From assembly GCA_002753225.1 (NCBI GenBank), contig PDZS01000042.1, forward strand, positions 1 through 38,440: DNA of 38,440 nt, written 5' to 3'. The translations under genes were made by a program, and so were the position numbers. This stretch comes from Deltaproteobacteria bacterium YD0425bin51. GTDB lineage: Bacteria; Desulfobacterota; Desulfobacteria; Desulfobacterales; YD0425bin51. The notes under the pieces are model-generated. The model had not been told where the DNA came from and searched no databases. It was given only the letters and a program-made list of their open reading frames with translations. Of this stretch, positions 25,310 through 33,421 are shown one piece after another. Each line of letters starts with the position of its first letter. Position 1 is the stretch's first letter.

Positions 25310-26293
25310 ATGAATACTCAAGATGAATTGACTATAAAAAAATGGAATGAAAAATCTTTTATTTTAGAGCAAGCACAAATCAAGCTAATATTAACTCAGG
25401 ATAAAAGAAGCGAGCTTTTTTCTCAATTCTGCAATAAGATAGCATATCTTGCACCGAAAATTAATGTTACAATAAAAAAAGAGGATAAAGTCCATCCTTA
25501 TATTCAGATTCATCCCTGCATTCTCTATCAGGCAATACCTGAAGATAGGGAACTGCCACCTTTTCTTGAAATTTTAGCTCATATAAACAGCCATAGCGAT
25601 TATAATTTACCACAAACCTATTTAGCAAATCGAATTAAAGATATTAAGATTCCTGTATATTTAAAGCTATTTATCGCTTCACAATGCCCATTTTGTCCTC
25701 AAAGGGTAATGCAATTATTCACTCTTCCCACAATCAATAATCTCATTCATCTAATAATTGTTGATTCTTTTTTATTTCCAGAAATTGCTGAGGAAAATCA
25801 GATTAAATCGGTTCCTACATTAGTAATGGATGATAACATTAAATGGACTGGAATATCCGATATAGAAGAGGTTATTGAAATTATGCACAGTCAAAACCCT
25901 TCTAATATGAGTTCCAGTATGATGGAAAATATAGTTAAAGATGGAAATGCAGGTTTGCTTGCTGACCTTATGATAAAGCATAATCAAATCTTTCCAAATT
26001 TTTTAAGTTTATTGTTTAATGAAAAATGGCCTATTAGACTTGGGGCTATGGTTACTATGGAAAGCATAATGGAAAAAGATAAGTCATTAACGCTTCAAGC
26101 AATAGATATGATTTGGGAGTCCTTTCCTATTTTAAAAGATCAGATAAAAGGTGACATGATTTATATGCTTGGTAAATCATGTCATGAGCATGCCATTGAA
26201 AAGTTAAAAAATATTATTCAAGGTTCCTACACACAAGATTTAAAAGAGATAGCAGAAGAATCAATTGAAACAATAAAACAATTTTGTAAATAA
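25310..26293 (+). CDS. Thioredoxin/glutaredoxin-fold protein with C-terminal HEAT-like repeats
   Basis: A 327-residue cytosolic protein in three parts. Residues 1-105 are a thioredoxin-like half without a CxxC. Residues 110-195 are a second thioredoxin-type domain with FIASQCPFCPQRVMQL (Cys126, Cys129) and SVPTLV, the cis-proline loop. This tandem layout resembles protein disulfide oxidoreductase/glutaredoxin-like proteins. Residues ~215-327 are helical pairs (WPIRLGAMVTMESIM, LKDQIKGDMIYMLGKS, HAIEKLKNIIQG) that look like HEAT repeats. The start at ATG 25310 has a weak ribosome site. It is followed by a thioesterase 19 bp downstream. The HEAT tail suggests docking to a partner; function is not known. 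Confidence 0.75.
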   Translation: MNTQDELTIKKWNEKSFILEQAQIKLILTQDKRSELFSQFCNKIAYLAPKINVTIKKEDKVHPYIQIHPCILYQAIPEDRELPPFLEILAHINSHSDYNLPQTYLANRIKDIKIPVYLKLFIASQCPFCPQRVMQLFTLPTINNLIHLIIVDSFLFPEIAEENQIKSVPTLVMDDNIKWTGISDIEEVIEIMHSQNPSNMSSSMMENIVKDGNAGLLADLMIKHNQIFPNFLSLLFNEKWPIRLGAMVTMESIMEKDKSLTLQAIDMIWESFPILKDQIKGDMIYMLGKSCHEHAIEKLKNIIQGSYTQDLKEIAEESIETIKQFCK

Positions 26294-26312
26294 TAATAAT
26301 GGAGAAAATTTA

Positions 26313-26804
26313 ATGACTGAAAAAGCTTTTCAGGATTATTATCCTGACCAATTAAGTTACTGTTATGGCTGTGGACGCTTAAATGATAATGGGCTAAAAA
26401 TAAAAAGTTATTGGGAAGGTGATGAAAGCGTTTGTATATTTGAACCAAAGCCTTATCATATGGCAATTCCAGGTTTTGTTTATGGAGGATTAATTGCATC
26501 TTTAATTGATTGCCATAGTACAGGCACAGCTTCTGCAGCAAAATACAGAAGCGAAGGACGTGAAATGGATACAGAACCTCCTTTACGTTTTTTAACTGCT
26601 TCGCTCCATGTAGATTATATAAAACCAACTCCAATAAATTCATCATTGGAAATTAGAGCAAGTGTAAAGGAAATAAAAGGACGGAAAGTTATAGTAGAAT
26701 CAAGACTTATGGCAAACAAACAAATTTGTGCTACAGGAATAGTGGTCGCTGTTCAGGTGCCAGATAGTTTTATTGCGGATATTTCCAAAAATCAGGCTTT
26801 TTAA
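26313..26804 (+). CDS. PaaI-family thioesterase (hotdog fold)
   Basis: A 163-residue 4HBT/PaaI-type thioesterase. ATG 26313 follows GGAGAAAATTTA. The hotdog pattern is clear: CYGCGRLNDNGLKIKSYW, the catalytic-helix segment PGFVYGGLIASLIDCHSTG with the acidic Asp, and LHVDYIKPTPINSSLEIRASV followed by the last strand pair. It would cleave acyl-CoA or aryl-CoA esters as a dimer or tetramer. It follows the thioredoxin-HEAT gene by 19 bp and is ended by a strong hairpin. The acyl substrate is unknown. Confidence 0.88.
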   Translation: MTEKAFQDYYPDQLSYCYGCGRLNDNGLKIKSYWEGDESVCIFEPKPYHMAIPGFVYGGLIASLIDCHSTGTASAAKYRSEGREMDTEPPLRFLTASLHVDYIKPTPINSSLEIRASVKEIKGRKVIVESRLMANKQICATGIVVAVQVPDSFIADISKNQAF

Positions 26805-26820
26805 TAGATCTTTACCGTTT

Positions 26821-26860
26821 ACATCTTTAGTCGCACATTAAGTTCGTCTAAAGATGTTTT
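26821..26860 (+). terminator. Bidirectional intrinsic terminator
   Basis: A perfect 10-bp stem (ACATCTTTAG / CTAAAGATGT), 17-base loop, then TTTTC on the plus strand. It separates the thioesterase from the convergent cupin gene. Confidence 0.7.
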
Positions 26861-26916
26861 CAAAATAATTAACTGCATATCACTACTCTATCATAATTAA
26901 GAGTATAAGCCACAGA

Positions 26917-27186
26917 TTATTTGAAATTATAATGTTTTTTAACTGGCTCCTTTATATCCCACGTACATGATAAATCTTTTGGGAAAGTAACAAAATCTCC
27001 TTTTCCAAATTCGACCTTTTTGCCTTCTTTGGTTTCAACAATAACTCTCCCTTCTAACAAATAGCATTCTTCTGAATCATCATAATGCCAGTCAAATCGA
27101 GATACTTCTTTCTCCCAAATTGGCCAAGATGGAATATCCCTTTTCTCAAGTTCTTTCTTTTCAAGTTTTTTTATTTCAATTTCCAT
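26917..27186 (-). CDS. Cupin-domain protein (EutQ/DUF861-like)
   Basis: An ~89-residue single-domain cupin. I use ATG 27186 with GGAGA 11 bases upstream; TTG 27222 and ATG 27204 are in frame and would add 12 or 6 lysine-rich residues. The pattern RDIPSWPIWEKEVSRFDW, then YDDSEECYLLEGRVIVE and VEFGKGDFVTFPKDLSCTWD matches small DUF861/cupin_3 proteins. The usual metal-binding histidines are largely replaced (Asp/Glu at these positions), as often seen in this group. The function is unknown. It follows DUF488 by a short gap and is probably in one leftward unit with it and the quinone reductase. Confidence 0.8.
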   Translation of the reverse strand: MEIEIKKLEKKELEKRDIPSWPIWEKEVSRFDWHYDDSEECYLLEGRVIVETKEGKKVEFGKGDFVTFPKDLSCTWDIKEPVKKHYNFK

Positions 27187-27243
27187 ATTTTCTTTTATCT
27201 CCATTTTTATTTTTTTATTCAATGCACTGAGCCTTATGGTATA

Positions 27244-27687
27244 TCAGCGCTCTTTCTTTAAAGACTTATTCTCAATATGCTCTATTTGATAACTCGTTAT
27301 TTGCGATAGATGCTCAGCAATTATCTTTCGATGACATCCGGATGCTTGTTTCTCTGCACACATAAGACAATATGGTTCTTTAATATTTTTAAGTCTTTCA
27401 AAAAGCAGATCTCCTGATTTTTCTAATAAAAGCTTATATCTTTTATCCCAGTCTTCATATTCATAAAATATGTTACCAAGTTCAGGTAATGAAATATAGC
27501 TGATATTATAATCATGAAAAAGCTTTTCTATCCCTTTATCCGATGTTTTAGCCTTAACCCAGATTCCCATGCTTGATTTATCAGGTCTAAGTCTCACATC
27601 CACGATTCTTTTGATTTCATGCTCATTTAGAAGATAAATTAATTCTTCCTTTGAGCGCCCACCGTATCCTATTGTATATAATTTCAT
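27244..27687 (-). CDS. DUF488 family protein
   Basis: A 147-residue protein of the DUF488 family. It has the family starts YTIGYGGRSKEELIYLL and IVDVRLRPDKS, the middle LPELGN and the conserved end LMCAEKQASGCHRKIIAEHL with two cysteines and a CHR motif. Family members are often near nitroreductase and metal or DNA-repair genes; their role is unknown. The start is ATG 27687. It is in the same direction as, and 26 bp from, the upstream quinone reductase gene. Confidence 0.9.
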   Translation of the reverse strand: MKLYTIGYGGRSKEELIYLLNEHEIKRIVDVRLRPDKSSMGIWVKAKTSDKGIEKLFHDYNISYISLPELGNIFYEYEDWDKRYKLLLEKSGDLLFERLKNIKEPYCLMCAEKQASGCHRKIIAEHLSQITSYQIEHIENKSLKKER

Positions 27688-27712
27688 GCCTAATCTTTTT
27701 TAATGTCGGAGT

Positions 27713-28315
27713 TTATGTTTCTAATAATGGAAAATATTCTGTAACAATTTTTTTAACATCCCTGAGCCAATATTCTCTTTGTTCTAATGTACTTGTTACA
27801 ATAACTCCATACATCTTTCTATGAAAATTATTAACACCACATAATCCAAAAATACAATTTTTCCAAAGCGTTTCAAGCGGATCGCCAAATATGTCTAACT
27901 CTCTTCTTTCAGGTGTGTTTGATGTATTAAATACTATTGCAGCTTTAGCTTTAAGAAGTCCAATGGGAATACCTTCACCGCTATCATTTTCAAGGAATTT
28001 ATATGCAATTCCAGGTCTAAAAACTCTATCGATCCATCCTTTTAAAATAGCAGGAGGTTGTCCCCACCAGTTTGGATGAACAACAATAATACCTTCTGCT
28101 ATTGACAGTTCCATGCAGTGCTTTTCAATTATAGGCTCTAATAAAGCCTCTTCTTGAATCTCTTTACCAATTAAAACAGGATTAAATCCTTCCTTATATA
28201 AGTCGTGAAATATTACATTATAACCATTTAACTGAAGAGTTTCTGATGCAGTTTCAGCAATAGCCCGATTGAAGCTATTCATATTGGGATGTGCAAGAAT
28301 TATTAATACATTCAT
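27713..28315 (-). CDS. NAD(P)H dehydrogenase (quinone), flavodoxin-fold
   Basis: A 200-residue flavodoxin-like oxidoreductase related to MdaB and KefF. The N-terminus VLIILAHPNMNSFNRAIAET is the flavin phosphate loop. VVHPNWWGQPPAILKGWIDRV is the characteristic middle block, and FNTSNTPERRE and GDPLETLWKNCIFGLCGV complete the fold. It transfers two electrons from NAD(P)H to quinones or related acceptors. No transporter subunit is next to it, so it is not a KefF partner here. The start is ATG 28315. Confidence 0.9.
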   Translation of the reverse strand: MNVLIILAHPNMNSFNRAIAETASETLQLNGYNVIFHDLYKEGFNPVLIGKEIQEEALLEPIIEKHCMELSIAEGIIVVHPNWWGQPPAILKGWIDRVFRPGIAYKFLENDSGEGIPIGLLKAKAAIVFNTSNTPERRELDIFGDPLETLWKNCIFGLCGVNNFHRKMYGVIVTSTLEQREYWLRDVKKIVTEYFPLLET

Positions 28316-28983
28316 ATTATTTGCTTTTTTGTTATAGATTATTGAAAAGTTTTATTTTAAATGTCCAATAAAAATACAAGCTTTAAATGACTGGCATAAT
28401 ACACGGCATAAATGTAAAGTTCAATATACATTGATATAAAAAATCTTGCAATTACTAATGGTCCAGAAATACTTTGGATAAAATATTGTCAACAACTTGA
28501 ACTATCATGCCATAAAATCCGCTAGAACCATAAAAATTATGTTGATTATTGTCATATAATAACTTTACATTCGTTTATTTTTATTTTATGATACGTGTTT
28601 AAAGATTTAATACCGAACAAAATTACTCTTGTTCTGTTGATGATGTGCCTGATTCACCTTTCTTTTTTACACCTGAAAACTGCTAAAGCCTTTTCGCTAC
28701 CACCAATAGATTCGGCTTGTACAAGGCATTTGACTATAGCTAATTAGAACACTAGTCCAACAGTAAATTTTAACTTTATATAATAATTGGGTCAGCAATA
28801 CCGGATCATCATCAATAGTAGCAAAAACGAACTATGTATCGGTAGCACTATAGAAATTAAATGGAAACCCAATATCGCCTATATTTTTAAGGGTTCAGAG
28901 TGGTCTTTCAGACATACATTAGGAACTCAAGAAACAGGCAAGTATACCGATGACTTGCCCAAACATATTGTAAAGGTGACACC
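28316..28983. other. Long intergenic stretch upstream of the exporter operon
   Basis: About 670 bp of AT-rich DNA between the divergent quinone reductase and the exporter operon. From about 28787 a stop-free frame continues into the next gene (YRIIINSSKNEL, GSTIEIKWKPNIAYIFKG); this looks weakly like an ABC-ATPase TOBE-type end but could be random. The next gene's own start and AAAGGTG site are at 28970-28986. A second frame around 28440-28520 is also weakly protein-like. No -24/-12 promoter fits; the operon promoter was not found. Confidence 0.4.
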
Positions 28984-29482
28984 TATGAAAAAATCGCTTA
29001 TTGTAGTTGTATTACTTATTGCAAATATTATTTTTATGCCTTTTCCAACTGATTCATTTTACAAACCAAAACGTCCTCTTATTGTACAAATGATAGCAGG
29101 AAATTGTGCCGGTGCCTGCGATTGTTTAGGTGTAAGATTTGTTCTTAATAAAGTTGGTGGTTACTCTATGTTTGACATTAAAGCCGGTACGACATCAAAC
29201 TGTCTTGGTGAGGTGTATGTTGACGACACTCTTGACAATGTGACGTTATTATGGATGGGTGGTTATGACTCATGCGGTGGTAGCTTAAAAATGGCTGAAT
29301 GCACAGGCTCTGTCACGCTCACATCTGGGATGTCCGGTCTTGTCTGTGACGGTTTATTCAGAAGCGAATATTCGGTAGGACAAGGAAGTTCTTGTAATTT
29401 AAAATATGTAGTAGAAAACGCTACATGTCCCAATGGTAGAGAAGCCTTGAAAATTATTTTCACCGGATGGAAAGCTTTTTGA
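28984..29482 (+). CDS. Cysteine-rich exported protein, unknown function
   Basis: A 165-residue protein. Start is ATG 28984 preceded by AAAGGTG; the 66-codon upstream extension is not used. Residues 1-24 are a Sec signal peptide (KKSLIVVVLLIANIIFMP). The mature part has nine cysteines (NCAGACDCLG, SNCLG, DSCGG, AECTG, LVCDG, SSCNL, ATCPNG) with glycine-rich beta-type spacing, suggesting several disulfides. No family is recognised. The stop abuts the TTG start of the TolC-like gene, so it is translationally coupled to the exporter. It could be the exported client, a periplasmic accessory, or a ligand-binding protein. Its expected periplasmic location makes disulfide bonding plausible. Confidence 0.72.
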
Positions 29483-30946
29483 TTGAAACATAACTTATTA
29501 TCTTTGCTATTTTTAGTTCTGCTTTTTATATATCCACATTTTGCTCTTTCTTCAGATAAAGAGGTAATGAGCCTTTCGATTTCTGACTGCATTGATCTTG
29601 CACTAAGAAATAACAGAAATATTGATTCAGCATATCTTGATCGAATTTTACAAAGATATAATCTAAAGGTTGCAGAAGATAAATTTATTCCTAAACCATA
29701 TATCTCAATAGAAAAAAATTTTAAAGCTGCTAAAGATGAAAGCTATACTTACACAATAACAAGATTAGCAGGTATAACTATTACCGAAGCTTTGCCAACA
29801 GGTGCTAATATAAATCTATCAGGAAACTATTCAGATATTAACCCCAAAGATAAGCCCTTTTCTCAAAATACTTCTGCAGGTATTACATTTTCTCAACCCC
29901 TTTTGAAAGGATTAGGGATTGATTTAAATAATGCATCCATAAAAACAGCAGAAATTAATGAAAAGATCAACGTCTTATCTTTAAAATCAAAGCTGATTGA
30001 TATGGTAATATCTGTTATTTCAGCTTACAGAGCATATTTTCAGTCAATAAAACAGCTTGAGATAAGCAGATTATCTGTTGAAAACTCAAAGAAACTTGTT
30101 GAAATAAACAAAGAGCTTATAGCAGCAGGCAGGATGGCAAAAATTGAAATAGTCCAAACAGAAGCAGATATAGCAACCAGAGAAGTAAGTCTCATTGCTA
30201 CTGAAAATAGCGTTGATGCAGCAAGACTTGCTTTAATCAAACTTCTTGAAATTGGCAGGCATGTAAAAATCAATCCAACAGAACAGATAACAATTAATGA
30301 AGATATGGTTTTAAACGCAAAAGAGTTAAAGGAAACAGCATTTAAAAACAGAATAGATTTTCTAACTTCAAATTTGAATCTAGAAATTGCAAAAATGAAT
30401 TTGGGACAGGCAAAAAATAATATGCTTCCTGATTTATCTTTGACTGGAGGATACAGGCATAACAGAACTTTTATAAGCGATGAAAGTTATAGTCCTTCAC
30501 AGAGCGAAAACTGGGATGCAGGGATTAAATTTACAGTTCCATTAAAAGATTTGACTCTTAAACAAGGTTATTTAAATGCAAAAATTAATTTTAAAAAAAC
30601 AGAAACAGGTATTTCGCAATTAAAGGAAAATATAGAAATTGAGGTAGAAGATTCAATCCGAACAGCAGAAATGAAACTGAGACAGGTAAAGCTTGCAAAA
30701 CAAGCCAACAAACTAAGCAGACAAAAGTTAGATATTGAAAATGAAAAATTAAAAGCTGGCCGATCTTCGAATTTTCAAATACTTACATATCAAAACGATT
30801 TGGTAACATCCCAAAATAATGAATTAAATGCTATAATCGACTATTTAAACTCGATAACCAATCTTCACAAAACAACAGGAACAACTCTTGAAGGATGGGG
30901 GATAAAAATTGCTGAAAGATATCTGGATGAAAAATCTTTAGAATAG
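29483..30946 (+). CDS. TolC-family outer-membrane efflux protein
   Basis: A 487-residue outer-membrane factor. The start is a TTG at 29483 directly after the previous stop (no gap), with signal peptide KHNLLSLLFLVLLFIYPHFA. The N-terminal repeat LSISDCIDLALRNNRNIDSA and the second FKNRIDFLTSNLNLEIAKMN are the duplicated TolC helix motifs. ISFSQPLLKG-like blocks occur at about 135 and GIKFTVPLKD at about 350. Trimers form a beta-barrel in the outer membrane and a helical tunnel in the periplasm. It should be the outer part of the exporter made with the following adaptor, ATPase and permease. Confidence 0.92.
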   Translation: MKHNLLSLLFLVLLFIYPHFALSSDKEVMSLSISDCIDLALRNNRNIDSAYLDRILQRYNLKVAEDKFIPKPYISIEKNFKAAKDESYTYTITRLAGITITEALPTGANINLSGNYSDINPKDKPFSQNTSAGITFSQPLLKGLGIDLNNASIKTAEINEKINVLSLKSKLIDMVISVISAYRAYFQSIKQLEISRLSVENSKKLVEINKELIAAGRMAKIEIVQTEADIATREVSLIATENSVDAARLALIKLLEIGRHVKINPTEQITINEDMVLNAKELKETAFKNRIDFLTSNLNLEIAKMNLGQAKNNMLPDLSLTGGYRHNRTFISDESYSPSQSENWDAGIKFTVPLKDLTLKQGYLNAKINFKKTETGISQLKENIEIEVEDSIRTAEMKLRQVKLAKQANKLSRQKLDIENEKLKAGRSSNFQILTYQNDLVTSQNNELNAIIDYLNSITNLHKTTGTTLEGWGIKIAERYLDEKSLE

Positions 30947-30966
30947 GACCAAAAACACCAAAAACT

Positions 30967-32745
30967 ATGAATCAAGAATCGATTATTTCAAAAAATATAC
31001 TTGATAATATGAGCGATGGAGTTATGACAGTCGACTTATCAGGAACTGTTATAAACTTTAATTCATCTGCTTCAAGAATACTTAATATAAAATCTGATAA
31101 AATATTTGGAAAAAAATTTGCTGAGATATTTTTTGAAAAAGAAGGAAACGATGATTTCAACCAGATTTTTTTGGATGCAATATATGATTCATCTGTTTCC
31201 CATAATAGTATCATAAAATTTAATACAGGGAAAAATATTGTTTTTTTATCTGTAAATACTTCTTTTCTTAAAGAAGAAGATAAAAAAATAGGGGTAATAG
31301 CAGTTTTTAGCGATATTACTGAGGTAAAAAAATTAAAGGACTCAGAAATTACTCTTTTAGAAGAGATAAAAAGCCAAAATAGAGAACTTCAGGGCGCTTA
31401 TCTAAAAATTGAAAACAGTAATGCCAAGCTTGAATCTGCTTTGAAAAAGGTTCAGGTAATACGATTTATTGCTACATTTTTTATCATTTTTCTATTTGTG
31501 GGAATCGGTATTTTTACTTGGCATTCAGGTTATAAAAAAGCGAGTAGTAATACCTCATCAGATTCAAATGCAAAAAAGCCTTCTTTAGAAATATACAAAG
31601 TCATACCTAAGCCGGCGTCATCATCTATCTATTTGACAGGAAATTTAGAACCCCTAAGTTTAATCAATATAACAAGCCCTATAGACGGGAAAATTAAAGA
31701 TATAAACTTTTCTTATGGCGGGATTGTCAAAAAAGGGGATATTATTTTAAAAATTGACACAACTGAAATTGAAATAAAACAAAGAGAAGCAACTTCAGCT
31801 TATATAAAGGCTAAATTAAATTATGATCAGATTAAAAACTGGGAAAAAAGTCTTGAAATTGCAAGAGTCAAGCGTTCTCTTGCAAAAGCTAAGCTTTCCC
31901 TTGAAACTCAGAAAGAAGCTTTTGAAAAAAGTGAAAGGCTTTTTGAAAAAGGGATTATATCTGAAATAGATTACGAGAGCGCAAAGAATCAATATATAAA
32001 TCAGCAGATGGAGTACCAGTCTGCTTTGGAAGAAATGGACTCTGCTTTTGAAAAAGGTAATGAAGAGAATAAAAAAGTTGCCAGATATGAATTAGAAAAT
32101 AGTGTATTAAAATTAAAGGAGTTTGAGACACAATTGAGTTTGGCAAATGTTATTTCTCCAGTTTCTGGAATTGTTATTACTCCAACTTCTAGCTCAGATA
32201 CAGAAAATAAAGATTCAAAAAGAATAGAAAAAGGGAGTTCTGTACAAAATGGTTCTATTTTGGTTTCCATAGGTGATTTATCTGGATTTTCAATAAAATC
32301 AAAAGTTGATGAAATAGACATTATGAAAATCAAATTAGGACAGAAAGTTAACGTAACGGGGGATGCTTTTTATGGTATCAAATTAAACGGGAATGTTAAA
32401 TACATATCTTCTCAGGCATCTCAGGCTTCTGGATATAATCAGGGAGTTTCTGCATTTGAGCTGATAATTTCAGTTGAAAATATAGATTCTAACATTAAAC
32501 CCAAAATATATGTTGGAATGTCTTCAAGTCTTGAAATCATGATTTACGATAACCCTAACGCTCTTATGATCCCTATTTCTGCAGTAAAACAGAAGAATGG
32601 GAAAAAATTTGTAAATAGAATAACAGGGAAAATTGGACAAAATTATAACATTGAAGAAACAGAAGTTGAAGTCGGATATACGACTTTAGATTCAGTAGAA
32701 ATCACTAAAGGCCTAAAAGAAGGAATAGAAATATCAATTTTTTAA
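30967..32745 (+). CDS. PAS-domain/HlyD-type periplasmic adaptor fusion
   Basis: A 592-residue fusion not usual for exporters. Residues ~1-120 are a PAS domain (NILDNMSDGVMTVDLSGTVI, then FNSSASRILNI, VIAVFSDITEVKKLKDSE). A coiled coil (residues ~120-162) leads to one transmembrane segment (about 164-187, FIATFFIIFLFVGIGIF). The rest is a membrane-fusion protein: lipoyl half PIDGKIKDINFSYGGIV, a long helical hairpin (~265-385), the other lipoyl half NVISPVSGIVI, and a beta-barrel plus membrane-proximal part ending KGLKEGIEISIF. So the PAS sits in the cytosol and the adaptor arm in the periplasm. It lies 20 bp from the TolC-like gene and 1 bp from the ATPase gene. The PAS ligand is unknown. Confidence 0.9.
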   Translation: MNQESIISKNILDNMSDGVMTVDLSGTVINFNSSASRILNIKSDKIFGKKFAEIFFEKEGNDDFNQIFLDAIYDSSVSHNSIIKFNTGKNIVFLSVNTSFLKEEDKKIGVIAVFSDITEVKKLKDSEITLLEEIKSQNRELQGAYLKIENSNAKLESALKKVQVIRFIATFFIIFLFVGIGIFTWHSGYKKASSNTSSDSNAKKPSLEIYKVIPKPASSSIYLTGNLEPLSLINITSPIDGKIKDINFSYGGIVKKGDIILKIDTTEIEIKQREATSAYIKAKLNYDQIKNWEKSLEIARVKRSLAKAKLSLETQKEAFEKSERLFEKGIISEIDYESAKNQYINQQMEYQSALEEMDSAFEKGNEENKKVARYELENSVLKLKEFETQLSLANVISPVSGIVITPTSSSDTENKDSKRIEKGSSVQNGSILVSIGDLSGFSIKSKVDEIDIMKIKLGQKVNVTGDAFYGIKLNGNVKYISSQASQASGYNQGVSAFELIISVENIDSNIKPKIYVGMSSSLEIMIYDNPNALMIPISAVKQKNGKKFVNRITGKIGQNYNIEETEVEVGYTTLDSVEITKGLKEGIEISIF

Positions 32746-32746
32746 T

Positions 32747-33421
32747 ATGCTTGAACTCAAAGATATCAAAAAAAGCTATAAGATTGGTCCTATAGAATTA
32801 GAAGTGCTAAAAGGTATTTCTCTTTTCATAGATAAAGGTGAACTCCTTTCAATAATGGGACCTTCAGGATGTGGGAAATCTACTCTTATGAATATCATAG
32901 GGCTTTTAGACAAACCCACCTCAGGTTCATATCTTATATCAAATAATCAAATATCATACACTGATGACGATAAGCTATCCAACATCCGAAATAGAAAAAT
33001 AGGGTTTGTTTTTCAAAATTATCATCTTCTTCCTAAATTAAATGCCTTAGATAATGTTTCTATTCCTTTAATATATCGAGGAGATAAAAAACAGGAAAGA
33101 AGGCGTAAGTCATTAGATTTTTTAAAAAAAGTGGATATGCACACCCGGGCTTATCATAGACCTTCAGAACTTTCAGGAGGACAGCAGCAAAGGGTTGCAA
33201 TAGCAAGAGCACTTGTGGGAAATCCTTCCATAATTTTAGCCGATGAACCGACTGGTGCGCTTGATACCAAAATAGGGGATGAGATAATGAACCTCTTCAA
33301 AAAATTAAATAAAGATGAAAGTATTACCATTATTATCATTACGCATGATCCAAATATCGCAAAGGAATGCTCACGTGTTGTATACATGAAAGATGGCTTG
33401 ATTCATGATCATAAAATCTAA
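32747..33421 (+). CDS. ABC transporter ATP-binding protein (MacB/LolD type)
   Basis: A 224-residue cytosolic ATPase of the MacB/LolD/FtsE class. Walker A GPSGCGKST (residues 38-46), Q-loop FVFQNYHLLP, signature LSGGQQQR, Walker B IILADEPTGALD and H-loop IITHD are complete. It starts one base after the adaptor's stop. Its 3' end overlaps the permease gene by 17 bp. In true MacB the ATPase and permease are one chain; here they are separate, as in LolDE/YknYZ-like systems. Two copies should pair with two permeases. Confidence 0.95.
   Translation: MLELKDIKKSYKIGPIELEVLKGISLFIDKGELLSIMGPSGCGKSTLMNIIGLLDKPTSGSYLISNNQISYTDDDKLSNIRNRKIGFVFQNYHLLPKLNALDNVSIPLIYRGDKKQERRRKSLDFLKKVDMHTRAYHRPSELSGGQQQRVAIARALVGNPSIILADEPTGALDTKIGDEIMNLFKKLNKDESITIIIITHDPNIAKECSRVVYMKDGLIHDHKI

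Noticed and set aside
28388..28410. CTGGCAT...CGGC as a sigma-54 site for the exporter operon
   Set aside because: The -12 part does not read TTGC and the distance to the operon is almost 600 bp.
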